This document shows, in pieces, positions 27,401 to 38,167 of a stretch of 64,000 nt of DNA (position 1 is the stretch's first letter; each line of letters opens with the position of its first letter). The translations under genes were made by a program, and so were the position numbers. Source of the stretch: Coffea arabica (lineage: Eukaryota; Streptophyta; Magnoliopsida; Gentianales; Rubiaceae); assembly GCF_036785885.1 (NCBI RefSeq), contig NC_092323.1, positions 4,132,501-4,196,500 on the forward strand. The letters run 5' to 3'. Below the pieces are notes generated by a model, which worked only from the letters and a program-made list of their open reading frames with translations, did not search any database and had not been told where the DNA came from.

Positions 27401-28382
27401 GGAAGAGGACAAATATGTGATGGACCAACATCCTTTACATGCATACCTAGGATTTGAGCCATCTACTGCACTAACCCAATCATCATGCAGGGAAGGATCC
27501 TCTTTTTTTCTTGGGGCCACAGCTTTAATGTACTCAATTTCCAGAATCTTCTCCTGTAATGTGTCAAAGTGTGAAGTCAAAAGCAAGAACATATGAAGGT
27601 GCAAAGCATCTCATAGCAAGCTCGCTGCAAAATTCTCCTGTCATTTGATTTATATCCTTTGCTACAGCAATCTCGCATAAATTTTAGAAATTCTTTAGAT
27701 GCCAAGAAGATTGCTGTCATGTGTTTGCGAAATCATCATATTCAGGAAGAATCTTACAGCAGATATTCCCTTGGCAAGAAGAAATTCTTCGAGGGACATC
27801 CGGACCAGCTCTCCATCAATGAGAAAATCGAAAGCTTCAATTTTCCAATCAGCATTTCCTGGGAAACAATTGGCCTATAAGCTTAGACACATTTATAATA
27901 AATGCTTGCAAAGAGAAAACTGTTGTATCAGTCTCCCACTGCACAAAAACTACCTGTCAAACATTTATTAGGCTTGGCCAAGAAGGGCCATAACATTTCA
28001 AAAAATTTTAAAAAAATCTTCAAAACAACCCTGTTCGTCTTAGCAAATCCCAGAAAAGTTTTTTGTCGACCGCATAGCTCAAAACACGATCAAGTGACGC
28101 AATTAATTAACAAAGGAACAACCATGAAAACAAAAGGAAGACCATTCAAAGAATTAGAACTAATCAAAAGCTTACATAAATATACAAAATTGGATGATAT
28201 GGGCAAAAGAAAAAAGTACCAGCTTTGAGGAGGTTATTGACGAGAGCAGAGAGACCGAAACGAGTGAGGTTGGTAGGGATGGCAATAGAAGTAGGAGGGG
28301 CTTTGTATGGAGGCTTTAGCTTCGTCACGAACCGCACCCGAATGCGCCTTGAAGCTTCTTCTGCATCTCCATCTATATCCAT
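24466..28382 (-). CDS. WDR12: Ribosome biogenesis protein WDR12/YTM1 homologue
   Basis: Thirteen exons were rebuilt: 28382-28220, 27858-27758, 27553-27447, 27287-27252, 27157-27072, 26950-26889, 26808-26698, 26598-26473, 26175-26032, 25169-25061, 24910-24774, 24679-24644 and 24558-24466. They are in phase and give 436 residues, the usual family length. The N-terminal NLE-type domain (MDIDGDAEEASRRIRVRFVT, FDFLIDGELVRMSLEEFL) precedes a seven-bladed WD40 propeller. Visible blades include LLEGHTGAITSV, LRGHNASVQCIA, LVGHTQCVSSVVWPEH, SASWDHSIRRWDVETG, GGSDPILRIWDPRKPG and SASYDGKVMLWDLRTA. In the known family, WDR12 joins PES and BOP1 (PeBoW complex) in the nucleolus, for 27S pre-rRNA processing and 60S subunit assembly. 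A GA repeat at 25031-25056 lies beside the donor of exon 10. The start is the first ATG of a typical acidic N-terminus. Confidence 0.95.
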
Positions 28383-28549
28383 ATCTTACTGGACGGAGAT
28401 CGGAGATGTATGGCAGAATGAGAGATAGGACGAAGAACGGGAGACCGGGGAGCTTGCTGGATACCGTATTCCTAAGAAGTTGAGGGTAGCAACAAACGGA
28501 GCGGGAGTTCAAACTCTCGGGTTCGGAGGGGCATTCGGTGGGGAAAGTC

Positions 28550-28557
28550 TAGGGTTT
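28550..28557 (-). promoter_or_regulatory. Telo-box (AAACCCTA) upstream of WDR12
   Basis: The minus strand reads AAAACCCTAGAC about 170 bases above the WDR12 ATG. Telo-boxes are known to be enriched near the starts of plant translation and ribosome-assembly genes, which fits this gene. Functional use is inferred. Confidence 0.5.
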
Positions 28558-28635
28558 TTAACTATAGTAGAGCTTTTTATTTTTTTGGTACTAACTCTAG
28601 TAGAGTTTCAACTTCAGATATTCGGTCCTCGTGCG

Positions 28636-28917
28636 TTTTCTCGTTTATTTCTTTTTTACTAATCCCCTGTGGCCCGGGAAAGGAGGCCCCACTCCACACC
28701 AAACACGTTAATAGCGAGACTCGAATCTGGACAAACCAAGAAGATCGTCATACCCTAAAGAGGGGGAGCGGACCGCTCGAACTACCCCGCGGGGTCAAAG
28801 ACCAGCCACGTAGAGTGGCAAGTTGTGGGAGGCAGGGGTTGAACCCCTGACCTCCAGCATCCCCAAAGAAGGGGATGACCATTGGACCAAATGGCCAGTG
28901 GCTTTTCTCGTTTATTT
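28636..28917 (-). mobile_element. Two-headed tRNA-related SINE with 15-bp target duplication
   Basis: The element body is 28651-28902, flanked by identical 15-bp repeats (28636-28650 and 28903-28917, TTTTCTCGTTTATTT). Read on the minus strand, it starts with a tRNA-like head: TGGTCCAATGG resembles an A box and GGGGTTCAACCCC (28836-28847) a B box. A second head follows, with a second B-box-like GATTCGAGTCTC (about 28716-28728). The 3' part GGGGCCTCC...GGGCC...GGGATTAGT is shared with the SINEs at 28993 and 37277. It ends in a short A-rich tail. Confidence 0.75.
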
Positions 28918-28920
28918 AAT

Positions 28921-29883
28921 GGGATAATTTTTTGAGGTTTTTCGTAGTATCACTCAACTCTCACTAGTTTAACAGTACCAAAAGTCCTTGTCTTTTTTTT
29001 TTTTGTTGTCCGACGGAGGGGGTATCTGGAGCATCGGATAAATCGGACTCGACTAATCCCTCACCGGCCCGGGAGGAGAGGCCCCATCCCCCCGAACACG
29101 ATAACCATGGGACTCGAACCCTGGCGGGCACTGGACAACAGCTTAGGAGGCATGCTGTGACCAATCGAGTTGCCCATAAGGGGCACCAAAAGTCCTTGTC
29201 AAATGACACAAATTGATAACATTATCCCTACACTCTTAATAAATATTTAATCAAAAAGCTAAAAAAAAAAAAAGAAACTTTTAAACCAAAAAATGTAGAT
29301 GAAAAAATTTTAAAAAATACTTCTCCATATTAAGATGGTGGTGGGACAGCAAATGATGTGAGTAAATTAAACCTGGTGAAAGTCAACCATTTAGAACGAT
29401 TTTAGTGAGTAATTAACACCTTACAAATTTTGTGGGATAGTAATAAAAAAGTCAAGAAAATTTTTTAGAAAATATGTTTTAATACATGATGTAATTTAAA
29501 TTGTACTAAAAATTTAAATAATTACTTCATACATGTAGTTTGTAATATAAATCCTACTTATAGAAATAAACTCTTATAAATAAGTCACAATTAAAAACAT
29601 TAATAAAAAAAATGATCCAATGATCAAATATATATCTAAGAATATCCTATGTTTTTTTACCTTTTAACTTTATTTTATTTTTTATTGTTGTTATGAGTTT
29701 CATAAGAAGGATAACATAAGAGTAGTATTAGAACAAAAATTTTATCTTCCTTGCATTTCCTCCGAAGAGCCTAAAACATTAAAAAAAAATGTCAATTTAA
29801 GAGAGGTAGGTAAAATTTTGAAAACTTAGAGGGCACCAAGTGATATTAGGATGAACGTGAGGGGAAGTTTCTAAAATTATCCC
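28921..29883. mobile_element. Mutator-like (MULE-type) non-autonomous element, interrupted by a SINE
   Basis: The ends are inverted. The left end starts GGGATAATTTTTTGAGG, and the right end, reversed, reads GGGATAATTTTAGAAAC. The flanks TTATTTAAT (28912-28920) and TTATTTAAA (29884-29892) look like a 9-bp target duplication with one change, typical of Mutator-like elements. No transposase frame is present. A SINE of about 190 bases sits inside. The TIR resembles those at 58505-59293 and 59772-61827. Confidence 0.7.
28977..29200 (-). mobile_element. tRNA-related SINE (Au-like tail) with 16-bp target duplication
   Basis: The body 28993-29184 lies between identical repeats ACCAAAAGTCCTTGTC (28977-28992 and 29185-29200). 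On the minus strand it begins GCCCCTTATGGGCAACTCG and has A-box-like CAACTCGATTGG. The B-box-like GGGTTCGAGTCCC follows, then GGGATTAGTCGAG, and it ends in poly(A). The perfect target duplication points to a fairly recent insertion inside the Mutator-like element. Confidence 0.88.
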
Positions 29884-30140
29884 TTATTTAAATTTCGTTT
29901 TCCTGCTCGCAATACTAAGTTAAATAGAAAATGCTTTTTATTCTTTTCCCGTTTTGGAATTAATCATTGTCAGTATAGAATTTTTGTTATATCTTTTACC
30001 GTTTCACAATTAATCTTTGTCAGTATATAAATTTTATGCATAACACATAACCTTCCTCTCATGTCTCTGCAAAACGATAAATTCAATCAAGGAAAGCTAC
30101 TCCAAGAATTAAAATTATGGAATTAAAGCTCCATCCTGTC

Positions 30141-30185
<45 letters not shown>

Positions 30186-30353
30186 GGACTAAGCTGGTAA
30201 TAAATAGTACCGATGGTCTGATCATGGTTTTTAATCTGTTTTTACTTCAAGGAGACGGCAAATCCAGAATCAGACAAGCCGCCATTGCAGTTGTAGTAGG
30301 AGTATTACTTACATGAAGCCTGTGTCTAGACAGCTAGTCTAAATAAAATGCTC
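29884..30353. other. Intergenic, with an (AT)n microsatellite
   Basis: A/T-rich sequence with (AT)n at about 30144-30180. The part near 30353 probably carries the 3' UTR of the hydrolase gene. Nothing else was recognised. Confidence 0.5.
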
Positions 30354-33300
30354 CTAGGCATTTTCTACTCTCAGAACATTGAACAAGAACGTGTTTTTCC
30401 CATCAACGGAGTTCAGGACAATTGGCTCCTGCTCCTCTTTAGGTGCCCCAGGCCGCGCAAAATCCGCGATTAACCTCGCAACTATCTCAGGCTTCTCAAC
30501 ATGCGGGAGATGACCACAATCAGGTATTTGGTGGACGCTTGCATCTGGCAATTCACCATGCAGTCTCTGCATTTTATGCCACATGTGACATCAACATAGT
30601 GTCAGTAGGAGTTGAAAACAAGTCAGAGGATGACAACATCTATTGTTTTTTTTTTTTTCTTTTCTATAGGAGGGAGAGGTTGTATATGAGATCTTGTGCT
30701 AACAAATTGTGAGGGGCAACATGAGGCTCCGCCACTGCACAAAATACGTCTTTTAGTTTTATGCAACTTTTGGAGGAGTTGAAAAGAAGCGCCCATGCAT
30801 ATCATCCACTGGTCAAACTGGCCAGTTTCTTGAAAGCAATTTCCATTTGAATCCTAATTTGAGTTAGCGCTTAGCCACAAAAAGAACTTTAAATGTAAGC
30901 TCATATAGATGGAAACTGACCATTGCAAGCTTACTGTTGACAATGTTATCACACTCTCCCCAGATGACAAGAACTTTCTTGTTCACCTGCAAAAAGTGAA
31001 TGCTCACTTTTTTATGCATTGTAATTCATTCAGTCAATGATGATGAAGTGAACAAGTAGATTTTAAGATTTTGGCCTTTAATATGGTGGTCACATGTGAA
31101 ATGTAGCGGACAGGATGACAAGATGGCTGTACTCATCAGTCACACACGTACCCAAAACACCATGGGGTTTTGGAAGCATAAAGGTACGAACATAGAATGT
31201 CATTAAGTGAAATGAATCAATAACGAAATTTCTGCTTGATAATGCAGATGAATGTGGAAAGGTATTATACCTGCTTTATTTGATTAACAACATTATAGCC
31301 ACCACTAAGCATGTAATTCACAGTAGCATCTTCCCACCAAGGCAAAAGACAGTGTAGGCGGCCGACCTGCTTGGCAAGCAGAATGCATCTGTTAAATATC
31401 ACTCAAGGCTTGCATCTGCTGAAAGCAAGGAAACGTGTAACCTGCAGAAAATCACACTCACATTGGCCCAGTCAAAGCATTTTGATAAGGGTATGTCATC
31501 AAAAGCTAGCAAATTGGCATACAGCCGCAGTGGGAGGCTCTTCAACAAAGAGACCTGAAAAATGTCTACGTGAGAAGCAAACGTGATAAATAAGATGATG
31601 ATATAAACAGTACCTCATTTCTCCAAGAACATCAACTAAGGCCCCGTTTGTCAAGTGAGTTTTTTGAGTATTTGTCTAAAATTTTACTCTAGCTTACTGT
31701 AGAAATTTTTTAAAAAACTTTTGAAGTGTGTAAATTTTTAAATATTTTAAAGTGTATAGTTTAAAAACTTTGAGAAGTTTTTTGAGATTACTGTAACTAA
31801 AGTTTTTAAAAACTCGTAACAGACAAACTGGACAAAAAACTCAAGTGCCAAACAGGATGGCTACGTGAGGCCCTAAGAATTAGAGGTCCTGAGTTCAAAT
31901 TCCTCTGCCCCCTCCCCCCTACTTAACTCCCGCCTCTCTCCTGCTGGAAAAATTTTAAAAAAAAAAAAAGATTATCCTAGTTACAATCTTTCATGCTGCT
32001 CTATAAAAATCTTACTTTATCATGTTTTAAGAGCTTCTTCATTTAAAGCAAAGATAGAACTGCACTGAGTCCCTAAGTCCATCCTGACAATACTAATCAT
32101 TGATGTGTGTTTATCTGGTTGGACTAAATCTTGTTCATCAAAATGTCTTAAGAAGTAAAATGAGATAATGGATTCATTGATCCAACGAAGAATGAATTCA
32201 AAGATAAGATATTCATCAGTTTGTAGACATTCCTTGTCATTTCAGTTGAAAGAAAATATGTGCCAAAATAGTCCTCTTTAAATTGCTATCCTACAAAAGA
32301 CTGGAAAAAAAAGATTGAAATACAAATTCCCTAAGTTCATCCTCTTGGACAATAGTAATTACTGATGCGTGTTTGTCTGGTAGGACCGACTTTTGTTCAT
32401 CAAAATGTCATAAGAAGTAAAATGAGAAAATGGAATCATTGATCCAATGAAGAACGAGTCCAGAGGTATGATGTTCATCAGTTTGTAGACATTCCTGTCA
32501 TTTGAAACAGAACATGTGCCAAAGTAGTCCTCTTTAAATTGCTATCCCACAAAAGACTGGATAAAAAAGAGTTTAAATTTTAAGAAATATAGCTGTCTTT
32601 GGAAGGATAAAAGATAATAAATCCCAAATGCCTCAAGCCACATGAAAATGCAAACATATTTTTTGTTACTAAATTCAGAATGATATTCCTTTCCTGTGAT
32701 GAAGGGCACTGCTGATGCTTAACTCCTTGGATATATGGACCCTAGAAAAAAAAAGAAAAAAAAATTACCCCAGCATATGCTAAAAATTTTGGTAGCTTTG
32801 TCAGAAGCCCTGTGCCTTCAGCATAAACACTTGCATTGATAAGAATCAGCTTATCAACCTGCAAACAACAGAATAGATAGCATAAGATTGATGAATAGCA
32901 CAATTGATGATACCGACAGAAGAAGCAGACTGCAGAGTTATCTTGTAAATTTGGAAGAACAAGGATTTTACAGATCTGTTGTGATTGTATATCTATACAC
33001 TTTCTTTCATCTCAATCCACTGTCTTTGTCAATGGACAAGTCAACAGTAATTTTTAACTTTATCATTTCATGAATTATGCTGAACAAAGAGCGAAAATCA
33101 CTTCTTTAAGTGACACCTTCACACAGATGACACAAAAACAATCTCTTGTATGTTCTAGTAGACAAATCTAATTTGTACTACATCTAGCAGGATAAGGCTT
33201 CAAATGCTTCCATGTTTCTAGTTTTTTTTTTATTTTTTCATTGGAGGTTATTGGACTCCGTGGTAGAAGAAAATCTACACAAAATGCAAATCCCCCATGC

Positions 33301-35353
33301 AACTGGCACATTTTTTCAGTAGCTTTCCGTAATTCTAACAGATAGCCTATCAATAGGATACTGCTTGCAAAGCGATTCTAACCGAACTTCCCTCACACGA
33401 GATGTATAAACTTTAATATCTGTGTTAACCCCTATCGATTTTCTTTGTAGATCTGGTAATGTATGAATGTATGGGTTGGCCTTATAGCCATTCTTGGACG
33501 TACATGATTTCTAACTTATTGTTCCTCTCACAGTCTTCACAAACACACACCAAAACCCCAACAGATAAATGTTTGAAATTGGTCAAGAAATTTCATTAAA
33601 AGATCATGCTTTGTTTATCTCTTTTTTTTTTATAGGCACATTAGTAATTTATTTCATGGGAAGATTGAATACGTCAGAAACTTGAGTGATTACAAGTCAA
33701 ATTCAAGAAAGCTCAGTTGAAGGAAAATGCTTACAGCTTCTGGAAAGTTGATGGCAAAGTCAATCGCAACTGCAGCACCAAGGCTTGGTCCGACTAGTAT
33801 CATTGGTCTTTTGATGTGAGTCCTCCAAAGCTATAATAGAAGCTCACAAAGTTAGATCAATATTTAAGAACTAACAAGAACTGCCAATTAGGTTATTCAG
33901 TGTGATGGATGGTAATAATCAACCAGCATCCAGGATGTTATCTTTCCAAAGCACCTGGTAAAGATGATATCTTTTGGATGCCGCATCGCAGGGAGGAAGT
34001 CTTTCTACACCAATTGAGGACTAATCAAGATCATCAACAACTAGAAGCATAACACAAATCAAAAGTACCTGAACTAAGAGAAAAATTATATTCTCTCTCT
34101 CCTCTGAAATTAGAGTAAGGATTTGAAGATGAACCTAGGTCAGAGAAACCCCAACCAAGAATGTCTATTGCCCAAGTCTCCAGAGCAGCGTCCTCGAGTA
34201 ATGGGTACGTGCATCTCCATTCTAAACAAGAACTACAAAATCGAATGCACACCGGCCAAACAAGGGGGCATAAAGAAAAAGAGACGAAAAGGCTTTGAAA
34301 TAAAGGGAAATGAGAATAGGCCAAAATAAAAGGGTAGAAAACCTGTCGAAACAATGGAGAAGGACCACTGGATCGGTATCATGTTGAAACCTTGGCTTCA
34401 CACAGCTGCTCATTATACAACTGTCGGAAAATCCAACCTGATTTGAGAGAGGCAGGATATAAGGAAACAAAAACAGGGCAAAGATAAGTTGCATGGCCAA
34501 CAATCAGACATGAGAAATTCTGGAGACATCTTGTGCCCACAACTGCTCATTTTACTCGCTGGAGAATATAACCATCACAATAGAAGTGAAATGTTTTTTC
34601 AAGTCAAAAGGACACACACACATCATGATTCTTCACTTTAATCTAATCGGCTGTATGATGCGCATATTATGATTCTGGGCCTCAGCTCTCGAGGAATACT
34701 TTAAACAGAACCTTGCTGGATGAACACGAGATGGTCATCATTTATCCCCTTTAGACTTAAATTTAGAATGCACAGCAATGGATGCAACACGCGAGTGACA
34801 GAAAGTTGTCATTTTGACTTGAAACACCAGTAAGAGACTTGATTTCGTTTGAGCAAATGCTGAGGCTATTAAGAATGCAGTATATGTTCCATCTCAACAT
34901 CCGTGCGTATAATAAATTAAGTAAAAATTTTTTATCCCAGACTACAAAAAGAAAAGAAGGAATGAAATAGAGCAAAGCTTGTCGATTTCAAAATTCAGAG
35001 CAAGAGGACTCAAGAGTGAAGGCCCTCATACAAGGCTTTGATCTTTTAAAACCACACACCGAAAAAAAGGGGGGCAACATTGTGCTACAACATGCAGAAG
35101 AATAAAAAGCTTGTATATATACCTTCACAGGAAGCCTTTGAATCCTCTGAGCCAAAGTTCGTGCAAATGGATCCTTGATTTCTTTAACTTCCTTCGGTAA
35201 AAACGAGGGAAACTCGCCATCAACGGCAATAACATTTGTACCCAATCTTCCTCCGCAATTAACCCCCAAATGCATCGAATGCTTCGAACCGAATCGTTCT
35301 CTTGCTCCTAGAATCAAGGATGGTCTCAATGAAAAAGCTACCATTTTTTCCAA
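30354..35353 (-). CDS. Alpha/beta hydrolase, probably plastidial
   Basis: Ten exons were rebuilt: 35353-35123, 34437-34343, 34232-34135, 34004-33955, 33830-33735, 32858-32769, 31554-31462, 31366-31271, 30986-30921 and 30566-30354. Phases give 375 residues. The first 60 residues are basic and Ser-rich with few acids, like a transit peptide. The fold is clear. An oxyanion-type DPVVLLHCFD is followed by WAIDILGWGFSDL and the nucleophile Ser in VGPSLGAA. The acid is probably the Asp in IWGECDNIV, and the catalytic His is in IPDCGHLPHVEKP. It resembles a plant group that includes, from memory, AT5G39220. The substrate is unknown. The longest intron (31555-32768) holds a MITE and a 258-bp tandem duplication. 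The start could also be the second Met at 35344. Confidence 0.88.
31639..31860. mobile_element. MITE in an intron of the hydrolase gene (family A)
   Basis: About 222 bases with imperfect terminal inverted repeats (AGGCCCCGTTTGTCAAGTGA at the left, and the right end reversed CCATCCTGTTTGGCACTTGA). It is flanked by CTA on both sides. The interior is A/T-rich and foldable. A second copy in the other orientation lies at 37945-38164. The 3-bp duplication and GGCC..GTTTG ends suggest PIF/Harbinger (Tourist-like), but the superfamily is not certain. Confidence 0.65.
32071..32570. repeat. Tandem duplication with 258-bp period inside a hydrolase intron
   Basis: Copy 1 is about 32071-32310 and copy 2 about 32329-32570. 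Both contain CCCTAAGT(C/T)CATCCT, TTGTTCATCAAAATGTC, CATCAGTTTGTAGACATTCC and GTCCTCTTTAAATTGCTATC. Identity is high but clearly below 100 percent. The period was measured from matching starts. Confidence 0.85.
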
Positions 35354-36290
35354 TCAGAAACCAGCAATGCCGTGCAATTCAATTAAGCAAATATCGAAAG
35401 AATAAGCTGCTAAATCATGTAGTACTAATATATCAGTACTCAGAATGGTTTGAGTTGCACATGCATTACTCTGTATCAGGGCCGGTGTGGAGGCGGATGG
35501 TGGGAGAAGTTGTGAACTCGAAGTAGTGAATGAGAATACCAAGGTGGTAATGGGCAGCAGTACAGGCATGCAAAATGTGCCTACTCTACCATTTCTGATC
35601 AAAAGTTCAAAACTGCCCACCTCTCTCCCTCTCCCTCTCCCTCTCTCTCTCTGTGGACGGTGCATGTGAGCCCCCCGGCTACTGTGTAGCAGTAGCCCCA
35701 CGTCAGTTTGAAGAAAGTAAAAGATATCTGTTTGGATTGGGAGTTTTTCAAAAATTAATTTTTTAAATATAATAAATTTTTTTAAAAATATTCTAAAAAG
35801 TAATTTAAAAATTAGTTTAAATTTTTTTAAAATTCTAAAAAATATTTCAAATTATATTTTAGAAACTCTTCTACTCTTAAATATCTCAAAATATTTTCTG
35901 AAAATATAATTTAAAAACACTACTATAACAAAAAATTTTAAAAAATATCTCAAAAAACAGCTAATTCAAACGGAGCAACGTTGAACAGCTTGGGCCATGG
36001 ACTATTAAATAGTTTGGATTAACTATTCTAAACCTATGATTTCAATTCAAAAGTGGGCCTTCCCGTTGGGTAGTGTAGTGTCCGTTCGTACGAGATGCCT
36101 GGACCTGACCTAGGTTAGTATAAACTTCATAGGTGGTTACGAATTTTGACAGGGCGCAAAATCCATTCCACTTCCTTTAAGGCTCCAACAAACTACTTCT
36201 CCGGAAAGGGACAAAGTAAATGACAAAATAGAAATCAGCCTTAGGCTGATGGCGACGTGCCTTTAAGGCTTTGGTGGGGTGGGCCAATTT
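35354..36290. other. Hydrolase upstream region and possible MITE debris
   Basis: A (CT)n-rich tract lies at about 35620-35652, about 270 bases above the hydrolase start. Bases about 35727-35975 are A/T-rich. The ends CTGTTTGGATTGGGAGTTTTT and, reversed, CTCCGTTTGAATTAGCTGTTT look like another MITE. No gene was seen. Confidence 0.45.
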
Positions 36291-37268
36291 GCCACAATTA
36301 GAGGTGTCAAAATGGGTGACTTGGGCGGGTTTGGGTTGGGTAAAATGGGTAATGGATATAAGTGAGTCAACTCATTTATACCCATTTAATTAGATGGGTA
36401 TAAATGGGTAAGTCAAAAAATGAATTGGGTAACCCAATTACCCATTTATAACCCATTTATTTTAACTTTTTGTAAACTTATTTAAATTCATTTTTGCAAA
36501 CTAAGTTATCAATTTATACCACTCTTTGTACCCATCATTAGTTTTAAATATTTACTTATAATGTTCAATAAACTTAATTACCAATTTTTTTTCATTTATA
36601 CTCTATGTCACAAAATTACCTATTATTTAATAATTGAATAATAAGAATATAAAAATTTGAACTAAGTATTATAAAAATTAATATAAAAACTTAATCCAAA
36701 AATTTTGAACCCCTAACATTTTTTCATATATAAATTTAAAATTTCATTTTATAAAGATAAGAAAATAGGCTAAAATTTATCATAAATTGATAATGCTAAA
36801 AAATGAGCAAGTTAACAAACTAAGAGAAAATAAAATAATAAGATAAAACCAAAAAATAATAATAATAATAATAATAATGAAACAAAAGTAGTTAACATCA
36901 TGACAAAATGAAAAATTTGAAAAAAAAAAAAAGGTGGGGGAAAAGAAAAGACTTGGGGGGAAGAGAATTCTAAATGGGTTAATTGGGTTTCATGGGTTAC
37001 CCAATAATACCCATTTAATAAATGGGTATTATTGGGTAACCCATTTATACCCATATACAAAAATTTAAGATACCCATACCCATCTATTCATGGGCGGGTA
37101 TGGGTAAATTTAGTTAAGTGGGTTGATTTGCCACCTCATTAAATGGGTATTATTGGGTAACCCATTTATACCCATATACAAAAATTTAAGATACCCATAC
37201 CCATCTATTCATGGGCGGGTATGGGTAAATTTAGTTAAGTGGGTTGATTTGCCACCTCTAGCCACAAT
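36291..37268. mobile_element. Non-autonomous hAT element with 8-bp target duplication
   Basis: The element body is 36299-37260. It starts TAGAGGTGTCAAAATGGG and ends, read in reverse, TAGAGGTGGCAAATCAACCC. These are ends typical of plant hAT elements. Identical 8-bp flanks GCCACAAT lie at 36291-36298 and 37261-37268. The interior is made of short inverted copies of AAATGGGTA/TACCCATTT. No transposase frame is present. About 120 bases of the right end are repeated in tandem. Confidence 0.88.
37020..37258. repeat. Duplicated right end of the hAT element (121-bp period)
   Basis: Copy 1 starts at 37020 and copy 2 at 37141. Both run from AAATGGGTATTATTGGGTAA to GTGGGTTGATTTGCCACCTC and appear identical. 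The duplication leaves an internal copy of the terminus followed by ATT rather than TAG. Confidence 0.92.
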
Positions 37269-37276
37269 TGTGATTC

Positions 37277-37463
37277 GCCCCTCATGGGCAGCTCGGTTGG
37301 TCTCAACAAATCTCCTTAGGAGTTGATGTCCAGTTTCAAGAGTTCGAATTCCTTGATTATCGTGTTCGGGGGATGGAGACTCTCCCCCAGGCCGGAGTGG
37401 GATTAATCGGGCCCCATAAGGATTGACCCGTACACCCAATCCGTCAGCACAAAAAAAAAAAAA
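37277..37463 (+). mobile_element. tRNA-related SINE, Au-like
   Basis: Starts GCCCCTCATGGGCAGCTCGG and has A-box-like GCAGCTCGGTTGG. It continues with B-box-like AGTTCGAATTCC, then GGGATTAATCGGGCCCC and GACCCGTACACCC, and ends in A13 (37451-37463). It lies 8 bases beyond the hAT target duplication. I found no clear target duplication of its own. Confidence 0.8.
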
Positions 37464-37677
37464 GACAAAATAGAGCTCCAGCAAACCACGTTTGGTCAGT
37501 TTTCAGAATGTTCCTAATTTGGCTCCTGTCAATTTTTTGTTTTTTGAAACTTGTAGCTCTGTATAGATAAACTATAATTACTACCTTCCTTGAAGGATGA
37601 AAAACGCAGCACGGCAGCCGCCCTGCCCCACTCGAAAAGGGGGCAAAATAAATGACAAAAAAGAGAGAAAGACAGAA

Positions 37678-37701
37678 CGCTAGAAGGAGGGCTTGAACCT
37701 C

Positions 37702-37734
<33 letters not shown>

Positions 37735-37751
37735 AACTGAGCTATTCCAGC
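37678..37751 (-). tRNA. tRNA-Asn (anticodon GUU)
   Basis: Reverse strand gives 74 bases. The acceptor stem GCTGGAA pairs with TTCTAGC with G-U allowance, and the discriminator is G. The D arm is TAGCTCAGTTGGTTAGAGC. The anticodon stem GTGTG/CCACA closes the loop CTGTTAA, giving GUU. The variable loop is AGGTC and the T arm GGAGGTTCAAGCCCTCC. A T6 run just downstream can end Pol III transcription. Confidence 0.96.
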
Positions 37752-37944
37752 TTTGGTTTTCTTTGTATCTTTTATTTAATACCAAACGTGCCCACACTAA
37801 TACTTTCAATATTCAAATGCACGATGAATTGTGTTGATTCATTGTGCATAATATATAGATTAGTTTATCAAAGAAATCACTTTAGCATAAACAAATAGGA
37901 ACAACAAAAATCGAAAACCAATATGTAGGAGCAGTTAATAGTAG

Positions 37945-38164
37945 GCCTTATTTGGCAGACAAGTTTTTTGCCAAATTTGTTTGCTATGAGTTTTTTAAAA
38001 ACTTTAGTTATAGTAATCTCAAAAAACTTTTCAAAGTCTTTAAATTATACACTTCAAAATATTCAAAAAAACCACACTTCAAATTTTTTTTTAAAAACTT
38101 CTATAGTAAGCTACAGTATAGTTTTAGACAAACACCCAAAAAACTCACTTGACAAACGGAGCCG
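37945..38164. mobile_element. MITE, family A, second copy (inverted relative to 31639-31860)
   Basis: Read in reverse it begins CGGCTCCGTTTGTCAAGTGA and follows the 31639 copy closely (GTGAGTTTTTTG, then AGCTTACT.TAGAA, then GAAGTGTG). It ends AATAAGGC. TAG lies on both flanks (37942-37944 and 38165-38167), equal to CTA on the other strand, as at the first copy. Confidence 0.65.
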
Positions 38165-38167
38165 TAG

